Positions 50,661 through 59,875 are shown, counted from the stretch's first letter. The stretch: 64,000 bases of DNA from M30B80 sp965656935 (GCA_965656935.1 CBFHMG010000006.1:1-64000); one strand, 5' to 3'. Numbers and translations: made by a program. Notes: generated by a model from the sequence alone, not told the origin.

Positions 50661-51311
50661 TCAGTAGGTCATGCCTGAATGTTGGATCGGCAGGGCGAAT
50701 TCCTCGCGCGCCCAATCCCGCAGACGGGCCTGAATACGTTCTCTCTGGCCAATGCCACGCGCTTCCGAGTCAACCGCTTCCTGACCACCCAATGCACGGA
50801 ATGTCAGATCACGCGGCTCAGGCCCCAAGATCGGCGCGCCTGTCCCGGCATCAAAGACCGTGAATTGGAACTGGATTTCGTGGTCGCCGCCAAAGCTGTA
50901 GCGCACGCGTTGCGTTTGAGCGTGAAATTCTTCCACATCAAGCTGAACGATGACCTCACGCTCGCCCTGTAACATTGGCATAAGCTCTTGGAGCGGATGC
51001 ATCATCACGTCTGCAACTTGCTGGTGACGGTTTCCCAAAGGATCCTCGCGCCAGACGATATCAGCGCGCGGCTTGAAGGAATTGGCCTCAGATACGCTCA
51101 GCGTCTGGGGAACATTCACATTGATCTGTGCAACCGTCCAATCAGGCATAACAGGACGCTCTGCAGTCTCCGCCTCTGCGGAGGGCATTTGCAGCAGAGC
51201 GGCCGTACTCAGATCAGCTGGCGCGTTTCGCATCACCGGACCCGGGGTCGCACATGCCGACACGGCCAGAGACATACCCAAAAGGATCGCGGAAAGAATG
51301 AATCTTTGCAT
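50661..51311 (-). CDS. DUF6778-like lipoprotein, 216 aa
   Basis: 'MQRFILSAILLGMSLAVSAC' is a lipoprotein signal with lipobox VSAC. The mature domain shows 'DWTVAQINVNVPQTLSVSEA', 'FKPRADIVWREDPLGNRHQQ', 'VIVQLDVEEFHAQTQRVRYS' and 'EIQFQFTVFDAGTGAP', a beta-rich outer-membrane-facing domain seen in the DUF6778 family as I recall it. The start at 51311 is set by the lipobox. Function unknown; probably periplasmic face of an envelope. Confidence 0.75.
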   Translation of the reverse strand: MQRFILSAILLGMSLAVSACATPGPVMRNAPADLSTAALLQMPSAEAETAERPVMPDWTVAQINVNVPQTLSVSEANSFKPRADIVWREDPLGNRHQQVADVMMHPLQELMPMLQGEREVIVQLDVEEFHAQTQRVRYSFGGDHEIQFQFTVFDAGTGAPILGPEPRDLTFRALGGQEAVDSEARGIGQRERIQARLRDWAREEFALPIQHSGMTY

Positions 51312-51401
51312 TTTCTTTATCCTATATCGAACACGTTTCCCCATCGCGGGCATGCGTTGATACGGTCAAAGATGCAGTTTCAATTTGTCTCAAATGAGAA
51401 A

Positions 51402-51422
51402 GCCCCGGCGCATTGCCGGGGC
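51402..51422 (-). terminator. terminator between the small protein gene and the DUF6778 lipoprotein
   Basis: An 8-bp GCCCCGGC/GCCGGGGC stem with a GCATT loop, followed on the minus strand by 'TTTCTCATTT'. It lies just after the stop of the 66-residue gene. Confidence 0.7.
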
Positions 51423-51464
51423 CATTTCATGCTTTTCTACCGTCAGAATTGAGGCAGAAAAGGG

Positions 51465-51665
51465 TCAGCTGGTTGCGAGACCACCTGTGGTTTTGGCCGA
51501 ACGCGGACCAACGTGCAGGCGTGTAGCCAACGATGTCAGGCCGTCGCGCAGGCGTGTCACCATCCATGTGATGCCATAGCGAAGGGCTTCACCACGCATT
51601 GCGCGGGCGCGATCTTCGATTTCGCGGAGGTCGTATTGGATGTGATAGAGTTCGTGAGCCGACAT
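51465..51665 (-). CDS. small hypothetical protein, 66 aa
   Basis: Reads 'MSAHELYHIQYDLREIEDRA' with an amphipathic helix, then basic sequence 'YGITWMVTRLRDGLTSLATR' and a Ser/Thr-rich end. No membrane segment. It is about 145 bases upstream of the fumarylacetoacetate hydrolase gene, transcribed on the same strand. The ribosome-binding site AAGAGGATAAAG precedes the start at 51665. Not recognised; the terminator behind it supports a real transcript. Confidence 0.6.
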   Translation of the reverse strand: MSAHELYHIQYDLREIEDRARAMRGEALRYGITWMVTRLRDGLTSLATRLHVGPRSAKTTGGLATS

Positions 51666-51809
51666 AATCTTTATCCTCTTTCTGCCTTGCAGCGAAAATA
51701 CTCGGGCATTCATCATGCCCCTCTGCAATGCAGCATATATGTCAGCAAGCATGTCCTACAATTCTCAATTCGGAACGCCCGCCATGCGCCACGCGCATAG
51801 CTTGCAGGT

Positions 51810-52634
51810 TTAGCCCGTCACGATCTGGAAGCTTTGTTCGCCCAAAGGACCGACCGAACAGGACACTTCATCGCCAGCTTGAAGGAATTGCGGCGGCTTC
51901 ATTCCTGCTGCAACACCTGCGGGCGTGCCCGTTGCGATGACATCGCCCACTTCCAGCGTGAAGAATTCGCTCAGATGGGCGATTAGGGCCGCGACCGAGA
52001 AAATCATCATGCCGGTATTGGAGCTTTGCCGAAGATCGCCATTCACCGACAGACGCAAATCAAGCGCTTGCGGGTCACCCAATTCATCGGCGGTGACCAG
52101 ATAAGGCCCCATCGGGCCGAAGGTGTCGCAGCTTTTGCCCTTGGTCCATTGGCCGCCACGTTGCTTCTGGAATACGCGCTCGGTCATATCATTGAAGGTC
52201 ATATAGCCCGCCACATGCGACAGCGCCTCGGCTTCGGAGACATGTTTGGCGGCTTTGCCAATGACGACCGCAAGCTCGATCTCGTAATCGACCGATTGCC
52301 CGCCTTTGGGGTAGATCACGGGATCATTCGGGCCCTGCAAGGAGGAGGTCGCCTTCATGAAAATCAACGGCTCCTCAGGCACTTCGCCGCCCATCTCACT
52401 GGCATGTTCTTTGTAATTGCGCCCGATACAAACCACTTTGCCGGGCCGCGCGATCGGCATGCCGAGGCGCGGGTTGCCCGTGACCACAGGGCCATCGGCG
52501 TTCAGCGCGGTGAGATCGGACAGAACATCCCCACCGAGATCGGCAATCTGCCCCGATAGATCGCGCAGCTGACCGCTTTCATCCAGAACGCCAGGCTTTT
52601 CGGCTCCTTTTTCACCGTATCGGACAAATCTCAT
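51810..52634 (-). CDS. fumarylacetoacetate hydrolase-family protein
   Basis: 274 residues. 'VCIGRNYKEHASEMGGEVPE' (about 82-101), 'VDYEIELAVVIGKAAKHVSE' and 'DVIATGTPAGVAAG' are the metal-binding and catalytic segments of the FAH C-terminal domain, with Glu/Asp ligands. Members act on fumarylpyruvate, oxaloacetate (decarboxylase) or acylpyruvates. No pathway neighbour identifies the substrate. It lies downstream of the FliM-like gene by 56 bases, on the same strand. Confidence 0.9.
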   Translation of the reverse strand: MRFVRYGEKGAEKPGVLDESGQLRDLSGQIADLGGDVLSDLTALNADGPVVTGNPRLGMPIARPGKVVCIGRNYKEHASEMGGEVPEEPLIFMKATSSLQGPNDPVIYPKGGQSVDYEIELAVVIGKAAKHVSEAEALSHVAGYMTFNDMTERVFQKQRGGQWTKGKSCDTFGPMGPYLVTADELGDPQALDLRLSVNGDLRQSSNTGMMIFSVAALIAHLSEFFTLEVGDVIATGTPAGVAAGMKPPQFLQAGDEVSCSVGPLGEQSFQIVTG

Positions 52635-52690
52635 AACATGGCACTCCTGAATTATGGTTGGCGCCAGCTAGGAGCTTGGGAGGTTTGAGG

Positions 52691-53764
52691 TCAAGGGGAT
52701 GCAGCTTCAGATGCGGCAGCTGCGCTTTCGGGTGACGCCATATCTGCCATCGGCGGTGGCGGCGGTGCAGCGGGAGGTTGCGGGTCTACCCCCTCAGCCA
52801 TGGCCTTTGGCACATCTGGCATGGCGCGGGGTGCATCATCGCGTTTGCGCAAGCCCGAGCCTGCCACACGCACCGCCCGCATACCTGCCCTTTGGCCCAA
52901 ACGCCCTGTCAAAGCTGCGCGGCCTGATACATCCGCAAGCCTGATCGCATCCAAACCTGATGGGAGAACGGGCAGCACATCGCCCGCCTGAAGCCCCTCC
53001 AACTGGGCCAAGGGGATCATGCGGCGATACAGGATTGCATCAAGATCAATCTCCACCTGCCCCAAGACGCGATGCCACGCGTCGCGCCAATTGCCCTGAA
53101 CCGTTTCGCCCACGCCTTGCGAGGCTTCCTGTGCAGGCATGTGTAGGGCAGGCAGGGCAAAGACCAACTCCCCCTGTTTGACATTCCCACCAAGCGACAC
53201 GCCCACCCGCCAGATGTGATAATCCCCCTCATCCATCGCAAGGGAGACGCGGTTTCGATCCTCCATTGTGGCGCCCACATGCAGGCGCGCAGGCCAGATT
53301 GCGGGCGTAACAGGCATCAGTTCAACCGAGAGCGCACCCAAAAGAAGGTCGAGAAAATCGCGTGACAGGACCGTATCGATCTTGGTCACACGGCGCACGG
53401 GGCCGACCACAGTATCAACGCGGCCTGTTGTTTGCACCTCGATCAAGCCATCCAGAAAGGATTGCGACAGCGCCATAATGCCCTTTTGCTGCGTGTTCTC
53501 TGCATCAAGAAGGCACAAAAACCCAGCCTCGGGCAACGCCTCCTCGGCGCGGTCGAGCCCTGTGAACCAATCAAATGCGGGCGGTTCGCAATCAGGGTCG
53601 AGCCCTGCAAAAGCCTCGCCCGCGCGGGCGATGGCGCGGGCCAATGCACGGGAGACGGATTTGGCCGTCTGTGCGGGCGGGGCCGCATCCGTGCCAAGCG
53701 CCGCCATCTGCGGCTTGGGCGGCTTTGTCATGGCCAGCAGGATGTCACGATGAGCAAGCGGCAT
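52691..53764 (-). CDS. FliM/FliN (SpoA)-type flagellar motor switch-like protein (orphan)
   Basis: 357 residues. The C-terminal half has the SpoA/FliMN C-terminal fold ('LYRRMIPLAQLEGLQAGDVLP', 'LPSGLDAIRLADVSGRAALTG'). The central part ('TKIDTVLSRDFLDLLLGAL') resembles the CheC/FliM middle domain. The last 60 residues are a Pro/Ala-rich low-complexity tail. GAGGGCGTGA sits before the ATG at 53764. No flagellar gene flanks it: a histidine kinase is upstream and a FAH enzyme downstream. A second motor-switch homologue (FliG-like) lies at 3.2 kb, so both may belong to a dispersed flagellar set. Confidence 0.72.
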   Translation of the reverse strand: MPLAHRDILLAMTKPPKPQMAALGTDAAPPAQTAKSVSRALARAIARAGEAFAGLDPDCEPPAFDWFTGLDRAEEALPEAGFLCLLDAENTQQKGIMALSQSFLDGLIEVQTTGRVDTVVGPVRRVTKIDTVLSRDFLDLLLGALSVELMPVTPAIWPARLHVGATMEDRNRVSLAMDEGDYHIWRVGVSLGGNVKQGELVFALPALHMPAQEASQGVGETVQGNWRDAWHRVLGQVEIDLDAILYRRMIPLAQLEGLQAGDVLPVLPSGLDAIRLADVSGRAALTGRLGQRAGMRAVRVAGSGLRKRDDAPRAMPDVPKAMAEGVDPQPPAAPPPPPMADMASPESAAAASEAASP

Positions 53765-53829
53765 TCACGCCCTCAGGTTGGGGTTGCCCCCAATCTATGA
53801 CGTGGAGAGGTAAAGAAACCCTGAAAGGG

Positions 53830-56514
53830 CTAGCTTGCCGCCCTTAGGGCCTTGCTTGGCAGGCGCACGCGGAAGACGGTGCCCGTTTGCCCAGGAACAT
53901 AGGCCAGACCGCCGCCAAGGCGCAGCATGATCTCGCGGCTGATCGCAAGGCCGAGCCCCGCCCCTTGCGCGGCCCGCCCCGTTTCCAGCCGCGCGAATTT
54001 CTCGAAGATCACGGCACGCTGCCCCACGGGAATACCCGCGCCGTTATCGGCAAATTCGACCTCCACCCGCCCCGGCAGATGATGCACGGCGATGCTCAGC
54101 TCGGGGGCCTCCGCCTCGCAATATTTCTGGGCATTGGAGATCAGGTTGATAAAGACCTGCGAGAGACGGTCCACATCGGTGACGATGGCCACCTGTTCCG
54201 TCTCAGGGTTGCGGTGAATGGTCAATCGCGCGCTATCTTGCAGGGCGCTGGTGGCGTCTATCGAGCGATCCAGCACCTCGGAGAGAAGCGCATTCGTCTC
54301 GTTCAATGTCACGCGCCCGTCCTCCAGCACGCTGAGGTCCAGAAGATCATCCAGCAGCCGCGTCAGGCGGCGGCTCTCGTCATGAATGATGCGGGAGAAC
54401 CGCGCGAGGGCCTCCTCATCCACGGCGCCATCCTGCATCAAAATCTCGGAGAACGCGCGGATCGAGGTCATCGGCGTGCGCAATTCATGGCTGATCTGGC
54501 TGAGAAACGCATCCTTTTGAACGGAAAGCTCGGTCAGCTTCTGGTTGGCCTCGCGCAGGCGTGCAGCCGTCTGGACCAGCTCGGCCGATTTCGCCTCCAG
54601 CTTGTTGGAATATTCCATGATCTGGGCGGTCTCATCGGCCACGGCCAGCAAATCCTTCACCGAGACATTGGCCCCACCTGTGATCTGGCCCACCATCGCA
54701 TGCGCGGTCGCGGCCCCCACCGAGCCTGCCAATTCTCGTTCCAGATGCTCAATGAAATCGGGTTTTGGCTCGGGCAGGCCTGTCTCGCGGCCCTGCGCGC
54801 GGGCGGCCGTTTGGAAAAGCCGTGCCGCAGGCCCCGCCCCCAAAACTCGCCGCGCCATGATCAGCAGATCATCCGCTGTGCCTGTGCTGCCCTTCCAGCC
54901 CAATGGCATTTCCGTGTGGTCATAGACATTGACGAATTGCGCGCCCTGCAAACGCTCCAACGGCGAAGGGAAGGTCAGCAGGGACACCAGAATGAAAAAG
55001 ACCACATTCAACCCCAGCGACAAAACCATCGCTGTCAAAAGCGGATCGGTCCCATCAATGCCCAAAGGCGAGGCGGGCCGCAGCCATGCCAAGCCCAAAA
55101 ACCCTTCATTCAGCGCCTCTTGCAGCCAGCCCGAGACATGCGCATTGGGCAAAAGCAAAACCCAAGCCCAAATCGCAAACCCCACCGCGATGCCTGTTGC
55201 AGCCCCCGCTTTCGTTGCACCGCGCCAGAATATGCCGCCGAGCAAAGCGGGCAGAACCTGCGCCACGCCCAGAAAGGCGATCAACCCCATCGCCGCCAAG
55301 GCCTCCGAGCCGCCCGAGAGGCGGAAATAGATCAATCCAAGCGCCATGATACCCAAGATCGACAAGCGCCGCGCAAACAGCGCCACTTGGCGCATATCGC
55401 CCGACATGGGGTTTTCGTGGCGCGTGGCGCTCAGCCAAATCGGCATGATGATATGGTTCGACACCATAGTGGACAGCGCGAGGGCCGCCACAATCACCAT
55501 AGAGGTCGCCGCCGAGAACCCGCCAAGCAGCGCCAAGAGCGCCAGACCATCCTGCCCGAGCGTCAAAGGCAGGGTGAGAACGAACAAATCAGGGTTCGAG
55601 CCCTCGGGCATCAGTTCCAGCCCGACCACAGCAATCGGCAGAACGAAAAGGCTGATCAAAAGCATATAGAGCGGAAAGGCCCATGACGCGGTTGCCAGAT
55701 GCCTCTCATCAGAATTCTCGACCACGAGAACCTGAAACATCCTTGGCAAACATAAAATTGCGGCCCCCGAGAGCATGGTCAGCCCCACCCAACGCGCCCC
55801 GTTGGAGGACCAATCCGACATCGGGCTGGCCTCGATCCGCGCCAGAATATCCCCAGCGCCATCGCCAAGCCCCCAGACCACGAAAATCCCCACGGCCAGA
55901 AGCGCCAGCAGCTTCACGATCGCCTCGACCGCGATGGCCGATACCAGACCGGGATGGCGTTCATTCATATCAAGGGAGCGCGTGCCAAAAACGATGGTAA
56001 AAAGCGCAAGGCCACCCGCCACCCAAACCGCGATCACATCACTGTTCAAACTGGCCCTTGGTCCGGGTTCGGCGAATACGGCGAAAGACAGCGCCACCGA
56101 TTGCAATTGCAGCGCTATATAGGGGGTCGCGCCGATCACCATCAGCACGGTGACCAAAGCCGCCAAAGGGCCCGATTTGCCATAGCGGGACGAGATCATA
56201 TCCGCGATCGAGGTCACGCGTTGCGCGCGCCCGATCCGCACCATTTTGCGCAAAATCCAGAACCAGCCGATAAAGATCAGCGTCGGCCCAAGATAGATTG
56301 TCAGATATTCCAGCCCTGAGCGTGCGGCACTGCCCACAGCACCGTAAAAGGTCCAAGCCGTGGTATAGATCGACAGGCTGAGCGTATAGGTGATGGGCGA
56401 GGACAGCCAGCGCGCCTTGCCTTCCGCTGCCCGTTTTTCCGCAAGGAAGGCGACCGCGAACAAACCTGCCACATAGAACACACAAACCGCCACCAGACCG
56501 TCAAAGGACAACAT
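53830..56514 (-). CDS. SLC5-type sensor histidine kinase (CbrA-like, with STAC domain)
   Basis: 894 residues. The N-terminal 500 residues are an SLC5/sodium:solute-symporter domain of about 13 helices. A STAC-like linker follows ('FIEHLERELAGSVGAATAHAM', about 590-610), then a coiled coil, the H-box 'SQISHELRTPMTSIRAFS', the N-box 'INLISNAQKYC', G1 'FADNGAGIP' and G2 'GAGLGLAISREI'. The symporter part probably senses or takes up a carboxylate, as in CbrA-type kinases. It ends 66 bases before the FliM-like gene. Its cognate regulator is likely the response regulator 350 bases upstream. Confidence 0.92.
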   Translation of the reverse strand: MLSFDGLVAVCVFYVAGLFAVAFLAEKRAAEGKARWLSSPITYTLSLSIYTTAWTFYGAVGSAARSGLEYLTIYLGPTLIFIGWFWILRKMVRIGRAQRVTSIADMISSRYGKSGPLAALVTVLMVIGATPYIALQLQSVALSFAVFAEPGPRASLNSDVIAVWVAGGLALFTIVFGTRSLDMNERHPGLVSAIAVEAIVKLLALLAVGIFVVWGLGDGAGDILARIEASPMSDWSSNGARWVGLTMLSGAAILCLPRMFQVLVVENSDERHLATASWAFPLYMLLISLFVLPIAVVGLELMPEGSNPDLFVLTLPLTLGQDGLALLALLGGFSAATSMVIVAALALSTMVSNHIIMPIWLSATRHENPMSGDMRQVALFARRLSILGIMALGLIYFRLSGGSEALAAMGLIAFLGVAQVLPALLGGIFWRGATKAGAATGIAVGFAIWAWVLLLPNAHVSGWLQEALNEGFLGLAWLRPASPLGIDGTDPLLTAMVLSLGLNVVFFILVSLLTFPSPLERLQGAQFVNVYDHTEMPLGWKGSTGTADDLLIMARRVLGAGPAARLFQTAARAQGRETGLPEPKPDFIEHLERELAGSVGAATAHAMVGQITGGANVSVKDLLAVADETAQIMEYSNKLEAKSAELVQTAARLREANQKLTELSVQKDAFLSQISHELRTPMTSIRAFSEILMQDGAVDEEALARFSRIIHDESRRLTRLLDDLLDLSVLEDGRVTLNETNALLSEVLDRSIDATSALQDSARLTIHRNPETEQVAIVTDVDRLSQVFINLISNAQKYCEAEAPELSIAVHHLPGRVEVEFADNGAGIPVGQRAVIFEKFARLETGRAAQGAGLGLAISREIMLRLGGGLAYVPGQTGTVFRVRLPSKALRAAS

Positions 56515-56516
56515 GG

Positions 56517-56858
56517 CTAGCGCCCTCCCGCCGATGGTCCGGATTTGGAGGGGGGCTGTGTTTTTTCCTCATTCTCGCCATCTGCGATGCGGCTTAGCGC
56601 ACGGGACAAAACGGCAGATAGCACGATCAAGCCCGCCCAGACTGTAAAGAAATACACAGCCCAAACAGATGTCTCGGCCCCTGCGGTGCTTTGCGAGGTC
56701 AGGATAATCACTGGCCCGAAAAACAGCAGCGCGCCAAAAACAGGGACCAAACGCGCGGCATCTTGCAAACGGTTGCGCCGATAGGTGCGCCGCTCCAGAA
56801 ACAAACGGCGGCGGGTGCCGCGCGAGATCACGCTTCTCTCTGGGTCCGGTTTATCCAT
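56517..56858 (-). CDS. small membrane protein between response regulator and kinase, 113 aa
   Basis: Two hydrophobic helices (about 38-54 'LVPVFGALLFFGPVIIL' and 68-86 'AVYFFTVWAGLIVLSAVLS') follow a very basic N-terminus ('RGTRRRLFLERRTYRRNRLQ'). The C-tail is polar and charged. It ends two bases before the kinase ATG, so it is translationally coupled. Its small size and position suggest an accessory subunit of the SLC5-like sensor; this is inference. Confidence 0.7.
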   Translation of the reverse strand: MDKPDPERSVISRGTRRRLFLERRTYRRNRLQDAARLVPVFGALLFFGPVIILTSQSTAGAETSVWAVYFFTVWAGLIVLSAVLSRALSRIADGENEEKTQPPSKSGPSAGGR

Positions 56859-56869
56859 TGCGCGCGCTT

Positions 56870-57268
56870 TCAGCCCTGCGGGTCCGAGGCCTCGGCCCCT
56901 TCCCCGCTTACAACGCGGGTCAGCGTCTCGACCAGTTCGGAATTGGAAAACGGTTTGGTCAAAAAGGCATCCGCCCCAAGTGACATGGCGGTTTCACGGT
57001 CTTTCGCCTGCCCCTTGGCGGTCAACATCAAGACCGGCAGGGAACGGGTTTGCGGGGCCGCGCGCAGATCGCGCAGAATATCAAAGCCCGACCGACCCGG
57101 AAGCATTACATCAAGCACAACCACATCGGGGGTTTGGCGGGCGATCTCATCCAGCGCGGTTGCGCCATTGGCATGGCCGCGTACCTCCCATCCCGCACGG
57201 GACAGGATGAAGCTGATCGCCTCCATGATATTTGCCTCGTCTTCGACGAGCAGCACACGTTGAACCAA
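56870..57268 (-). CDS. single-domain response regulator
   Basis: 132 residues. 'RVLLVEDEANIMEAISFILSR' holds the acidic pair, 'DVVVLDVMLPGRSGFDIL' the phosphorylated Asp (about residue 52), and 'FLTKPFSN' the conserved Lys. There is no output domain, so it acts by protein contact or as a phosphate relay. The start is TTG at 57268, with GGAGGGAGCG as a strong ribosome-binding site. It is the probable partner of the SLC5-type kinase. Confidence 0.88.
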   Translation of the reverse strand: MVQRVLLVEDEANIMEAISFILSRAGWEVRGHANGATALDEIARQTPDVVVLDVMLPGRSGFDILRDLRAAPQTRSLPVLMLTAKGQAKDRETAMSLGADAFLTKPFSNSELVETLTRVVSGEGAEASDPQG

Positions 57269-57388
57269 GGCGCTCCCTCCCAGAAGCCAAACGCGGGTTT
57301 GACCACCCCCTGTTGCGCCGTAGGGAAACCTTTAACGGCGCAGTTGTCAATTTTATCTGATCGCACGGGCGATTTTAACGGCGTGACC

Positions 57389-58729
57389 TCAGCCCAAAAG
57401 GGAGTTCACGCGGCGTGCGGGGCAGCCATCGCGCGAACACACATGGCAGCCCGAGCCAACCAAGACCGTCCCTTCGCCATTTGTATCGCCCGCTTGTGCC
57501 TCCATGATCGGGCGCAACAGCATCGTCGCCTCCATCACAGGGCTATCGCCGAAGCCCACGGGGTTTTTGGGCTGGCTCACGGCCCATGCCTGAAACTGCG
57601 CGCCGTTTGGCATGGTGAGCCTTACGGCCTCTGGCACCATGGGGCGGGTCAGCGCGGTATAGAGCGGCCAGAGCGGGCAGCCCGCACCAAAACGCGGGAT
57701 AGAAAAGGCCGCCAATCTGCGGCGGAAGATCAAGGCCCCTGCCGCATCGCATACCGCGAGGCCAAAACTGGGGATGTCCTGCGCGCCTTGATCATTTGCG
57801 GGCAGGCTGGCCAATCGCCGCAAAACAAGCGCTGCATCACCAGAGGCAAGCGATAGCAGTCGCGCAGGGTCAAACCCGACCGCACGCGCGGCGCTCAGAA
57901 ACGGCCCAAGCGGCAAGCGCGCGGCATCCTGCGCATAGGCATGCAACATCGCGCGTGCCAGATCACGGGTGGCTGCATCTTCCATGCCTGCGGCCTGCGA
58001 GATCACCGTCTCGATCGCCTCTGCCCCTTGGTCTTCGATCAAAGGGAAATGGTGGCCTGCGGCGTCCAACATGGCCTCGACGGTTTCTTCAGGGCTTGCG
58101 GCCTCTTGCGGACGCTCGCCGCCTTGGTTTTCGAAATGCGCCAACAGCCCCGTGGCGCGGCGCGACAGGCGTTCGGCCTCTTCATGCAGGTTGCGGTGAA
58201 AGCGGCCACGCCATTGCGGTTCGATATCAGGTTCGCGCACCAGAATATCGGAGGTGGAGCGGATCGCGGCCACGCTCGAGAGCATCTCATGCATGCCTTC
58301 GGCCAAAACGGGGTCATGGGTCAGGCGGTCATGCAGGCCATCCACCATCGCTTCAAGATTGGCGATGCGCTTTTGCTGCGCGGAAAGCACTCCTGTCCAG
58401 CCCGGAAAACGCCCTGCGATTTCATCGATCTTGTCCAATTCAGGCTCGGCGCCACCAGTAGCGCGCAGATCGCGGGCGGCTTGTTGCAGGGCATCAAACA
58501 CCGAGGCATCGGCCCCTTCGGACAGAGCCGCAGGTTCCACCTCGAGCACGCGGGCCAGATCAACCAGCAGCTTGCCGCCAATGCGGCGGCGATTATGCTC
58601 GATCAGGTTGAGATAGCTGGCCGAAATCTCTACGGCTTGGGCCAGATCGGATTGGCGTAACCCCAAAGCGCTGCGCCGCTCGCGAATGCGGCTTCCTGTA
58701 AGGGCGTGGCGGGGATGGGGTTCGGCCAT
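57389..58729 (-). CDS. short-chain fatty acyl (ScfR) transcriptional regulator
   Basis: 446 residues. An N-terminal XRE-type HTH ('GLRQSDLAQAVEISASYLNLIEHNRRRIGGK', about 22-52 in total) is followed by a long acyl-CoA-sensing domain (DUF2083-type) and a C-terminal 'GSGCHVCSRDGCPARR' Cys cluster. This is the ScfR layout, which includes RamB, and PccR of Rhodobacter sphaeroides (propionyl-CoA carboxylase regulation). The target operon is unknown here; its neighbour is the CbrA-like two-component system, which fits carboxylate control. A GTAAA-N4-TTTAC inverted repeat (58754-58767) lies just upstream of the start and may be an autoregulatory site. Confidence 0.9.
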   Translation of the reverse strand: MAEPHPRHALTGSRIRERRSALGLRQSDLAQAVEISASYLNLIEHNRRRIGGKLLVDLARVLEVEPAALSEGADASVFDALQQAARDLRATGGAEPELDKIDEIAGRFPGWTGVLSAQQKRIANLEAMVDGLHDRLTHDPVLAEGMHEMLSSVAAIRSTSDILVREPDIEPQWRGRFHRNLHEEAERLSRRATGLLAHFENQGGERPQEAASPEETVEAMLDAAGHHFPLIEDQGAEAIETVISQAAGMEDAATRDLARAMLHAYAQDAARLPLGPFLSAARAVGFDPARLLSLASGDAALVLRRLASLPANDQGAQDIPSFGLAVCDAAGALIFRRRLAAFSIPRFGAGCPLWPLYTALTRPMVPEAVRLTMPNGAQFQAWAVSQPKNPVGFGDSPVMEATMLLRPIMEAQAGDTNGEGTVLVGSGCHVCSRDGCPARRVNSLLG

Positions 58730-58753
58730 GATGGCTCCTGTGGGGATAGTTTA

Positions 58754-58767
58754 GTAAAATTCTTTAC
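58754..58767 (-). promoter_or_regulatory. inverted repeat upstream of the ScfR gene
   Basis: GTAAA (58754-58758), spacer ATTC, TTTAC (58763-58767): a perfect 5-bp inverted repeat 25 bases before the ScfR start. ScfR proteins often bind near their own gene, but this does not match the TTTGCAAA motif I remember for the family, so it is only a candidate. Confidence 0.35.
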
Positions 58768-58834
58768 AGCCCTTGGGCAGAATGCCAAGTCAAATCTCGC
58801 AAAACCGCCCAGTCCCGCCTTGCCCCAAGGCATG

Positions 58835-58863
58835 AAAAAAGCGCGGCCCACCACAGGCCGCGC
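58835..58863 (-). terminator. terminator of the ABC/pyrimidine operon
   Basis: GCGCGGCC (58841-58848) pairs with GGCCGCGC (58856-58863), an 8-bp stem with a CACCACA loop; on the minus strand a run of six Ts follows. It lies 26 bases past the binding-protein stop. Confidence 0.85.
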
Positions 58864-58888
58864 CCTTTGTTTTCAAGCTGCTTGCGCC

Positions 58889-59875
58889 TTAGTTGGCCAA
58901 GGCCGCATCGGTGATCACATTTGTAAAGGCACCGTCAGGCTCGGCCGAGATGACAGGGTCGGAACCGCCTGCCAAAAGGGTCGCAACCGTGCGGGCATAG
59001 GCCTCAGGGTCCAGCGATCCGTCGCCGCCTTCTACCAGAAGGGCGATCTCGCCCATCATACGTAGCTGATGCTGTTCAGTTTGCGCGCCTGTCTCGTCGT
59101 AATCCAGAACGATCATCGCGGCGTCATCGGGGTTTTCCGCAGCCCATGCCCAACCTTGCATCGAGGCCCGCACGAAACGGGTCATTTTATCGACAAAGGC
59201 AGGATCGCTGAGGTTTTCTTCCAAAGCCCAGATACCATCTTCCAAGGTGGCCACGCCGTAATCTTCATATTTGAAGGTCACCAATTCATCAGGAGAGATG
59301 CCCGCATCAATGATCTGCCAATATTCATTATAGGTCATGGTCGAGATGCAATCGGCCTGACGCTGCAAGAGCGGATCGACATTGAAGCCCGCCTGCAAAA
59401 GCGTCACCCCACCCTCCGAGCCATCGGTCGGGATGCCAAGCTGGCTCATCCAGCTCAGGAACGGGTATTCATTGCCGAAGAACCAATGCGCCACCGTATG
59501 GCCCGCCAGATCGGCAGGCTCAGCGATGCCGACATCGCCCCAGCAGGTCAGCATCAGGCCCGAGCGAACGAAGGGTTGGGCGATATTGACCACGGGCAGG
59601 CCACGCTCGCGGGCGGCCAAGGCCGAGGGCATCCAGTTGAGCATCACATCCGCCCCACCGCCTGCAAGAACCTGTGGAGGCGCGATATCAGGACCACCGG
59701 GAAGGATCGTTACATCGAGGTTTTCCGCCTCGTAATAACCATTCTCAAGCGCCACATAATAGCCCGCGAATTGCGATTGCGTCACCCATTGCAACTGCAA
59801 GGTCACCTCATCCTGCGCCACAGCCGCGCCCGTTGTCAGGCCAAGGGCCAGTGCTGTGCTAAGAAGTTTCTTCAT
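58889..59875 (-). CDS. ABC transporter substrate-binding protein (NMT1/THI5-like)
   Basis: 328 residues. Signal peptide 'MKKLLSTALALGLTTGAAVA' cut near AVAQ. The mature protein has 'VTLQLQWVTQSQFAGYYVAL' and 'LPGGPDIAPPQVLAGGGADVM', the type-II NMT1/THI5-like fold used for pyrimidine precursors and related solutes. Last gene of the operon running from the dihydropyrimidinase gene. A pyrimidine or dihydropyrimidine is the likely ligand by context; the family alone does not decide. Confidence 0.87.
   Translation of the reverse strand: MKKLLSTALALGLTTGAAVAQDEVTLQLQWVTQSQFAGYYVALENGYYEAENLDVTILPGGPDIAPPQVLAGGGADVMLNWMPSALAARERGLPVVNIAQPFVRSGLMLTCWGDVGIAEPADLAGHTVAHWFFGNEYPFLSWMSQLGIPTDGSEGGVTLLQAGFNVDPLLQRQADCISTMTYNEYWQIIDAGISPDELVTFKYEDYGVATLEDGIWALEENLSDPAFVDKMTRFVRASMQGWAWAAENPDDAAMIVLDYDETGAQTEQHQLRMMGEIALLVEGGDGSLDPEAYARTVATLLAGGSDPVISAEPDGAFTNVITDAALAN

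Noticed and set aside
53887..55686. 599-codon plus-strand frame antisense to the histidine kinase
   Set aside because: Composition is extreme (Arg/Gln/His-rich) and the minus-strand kinase has complete motifs.
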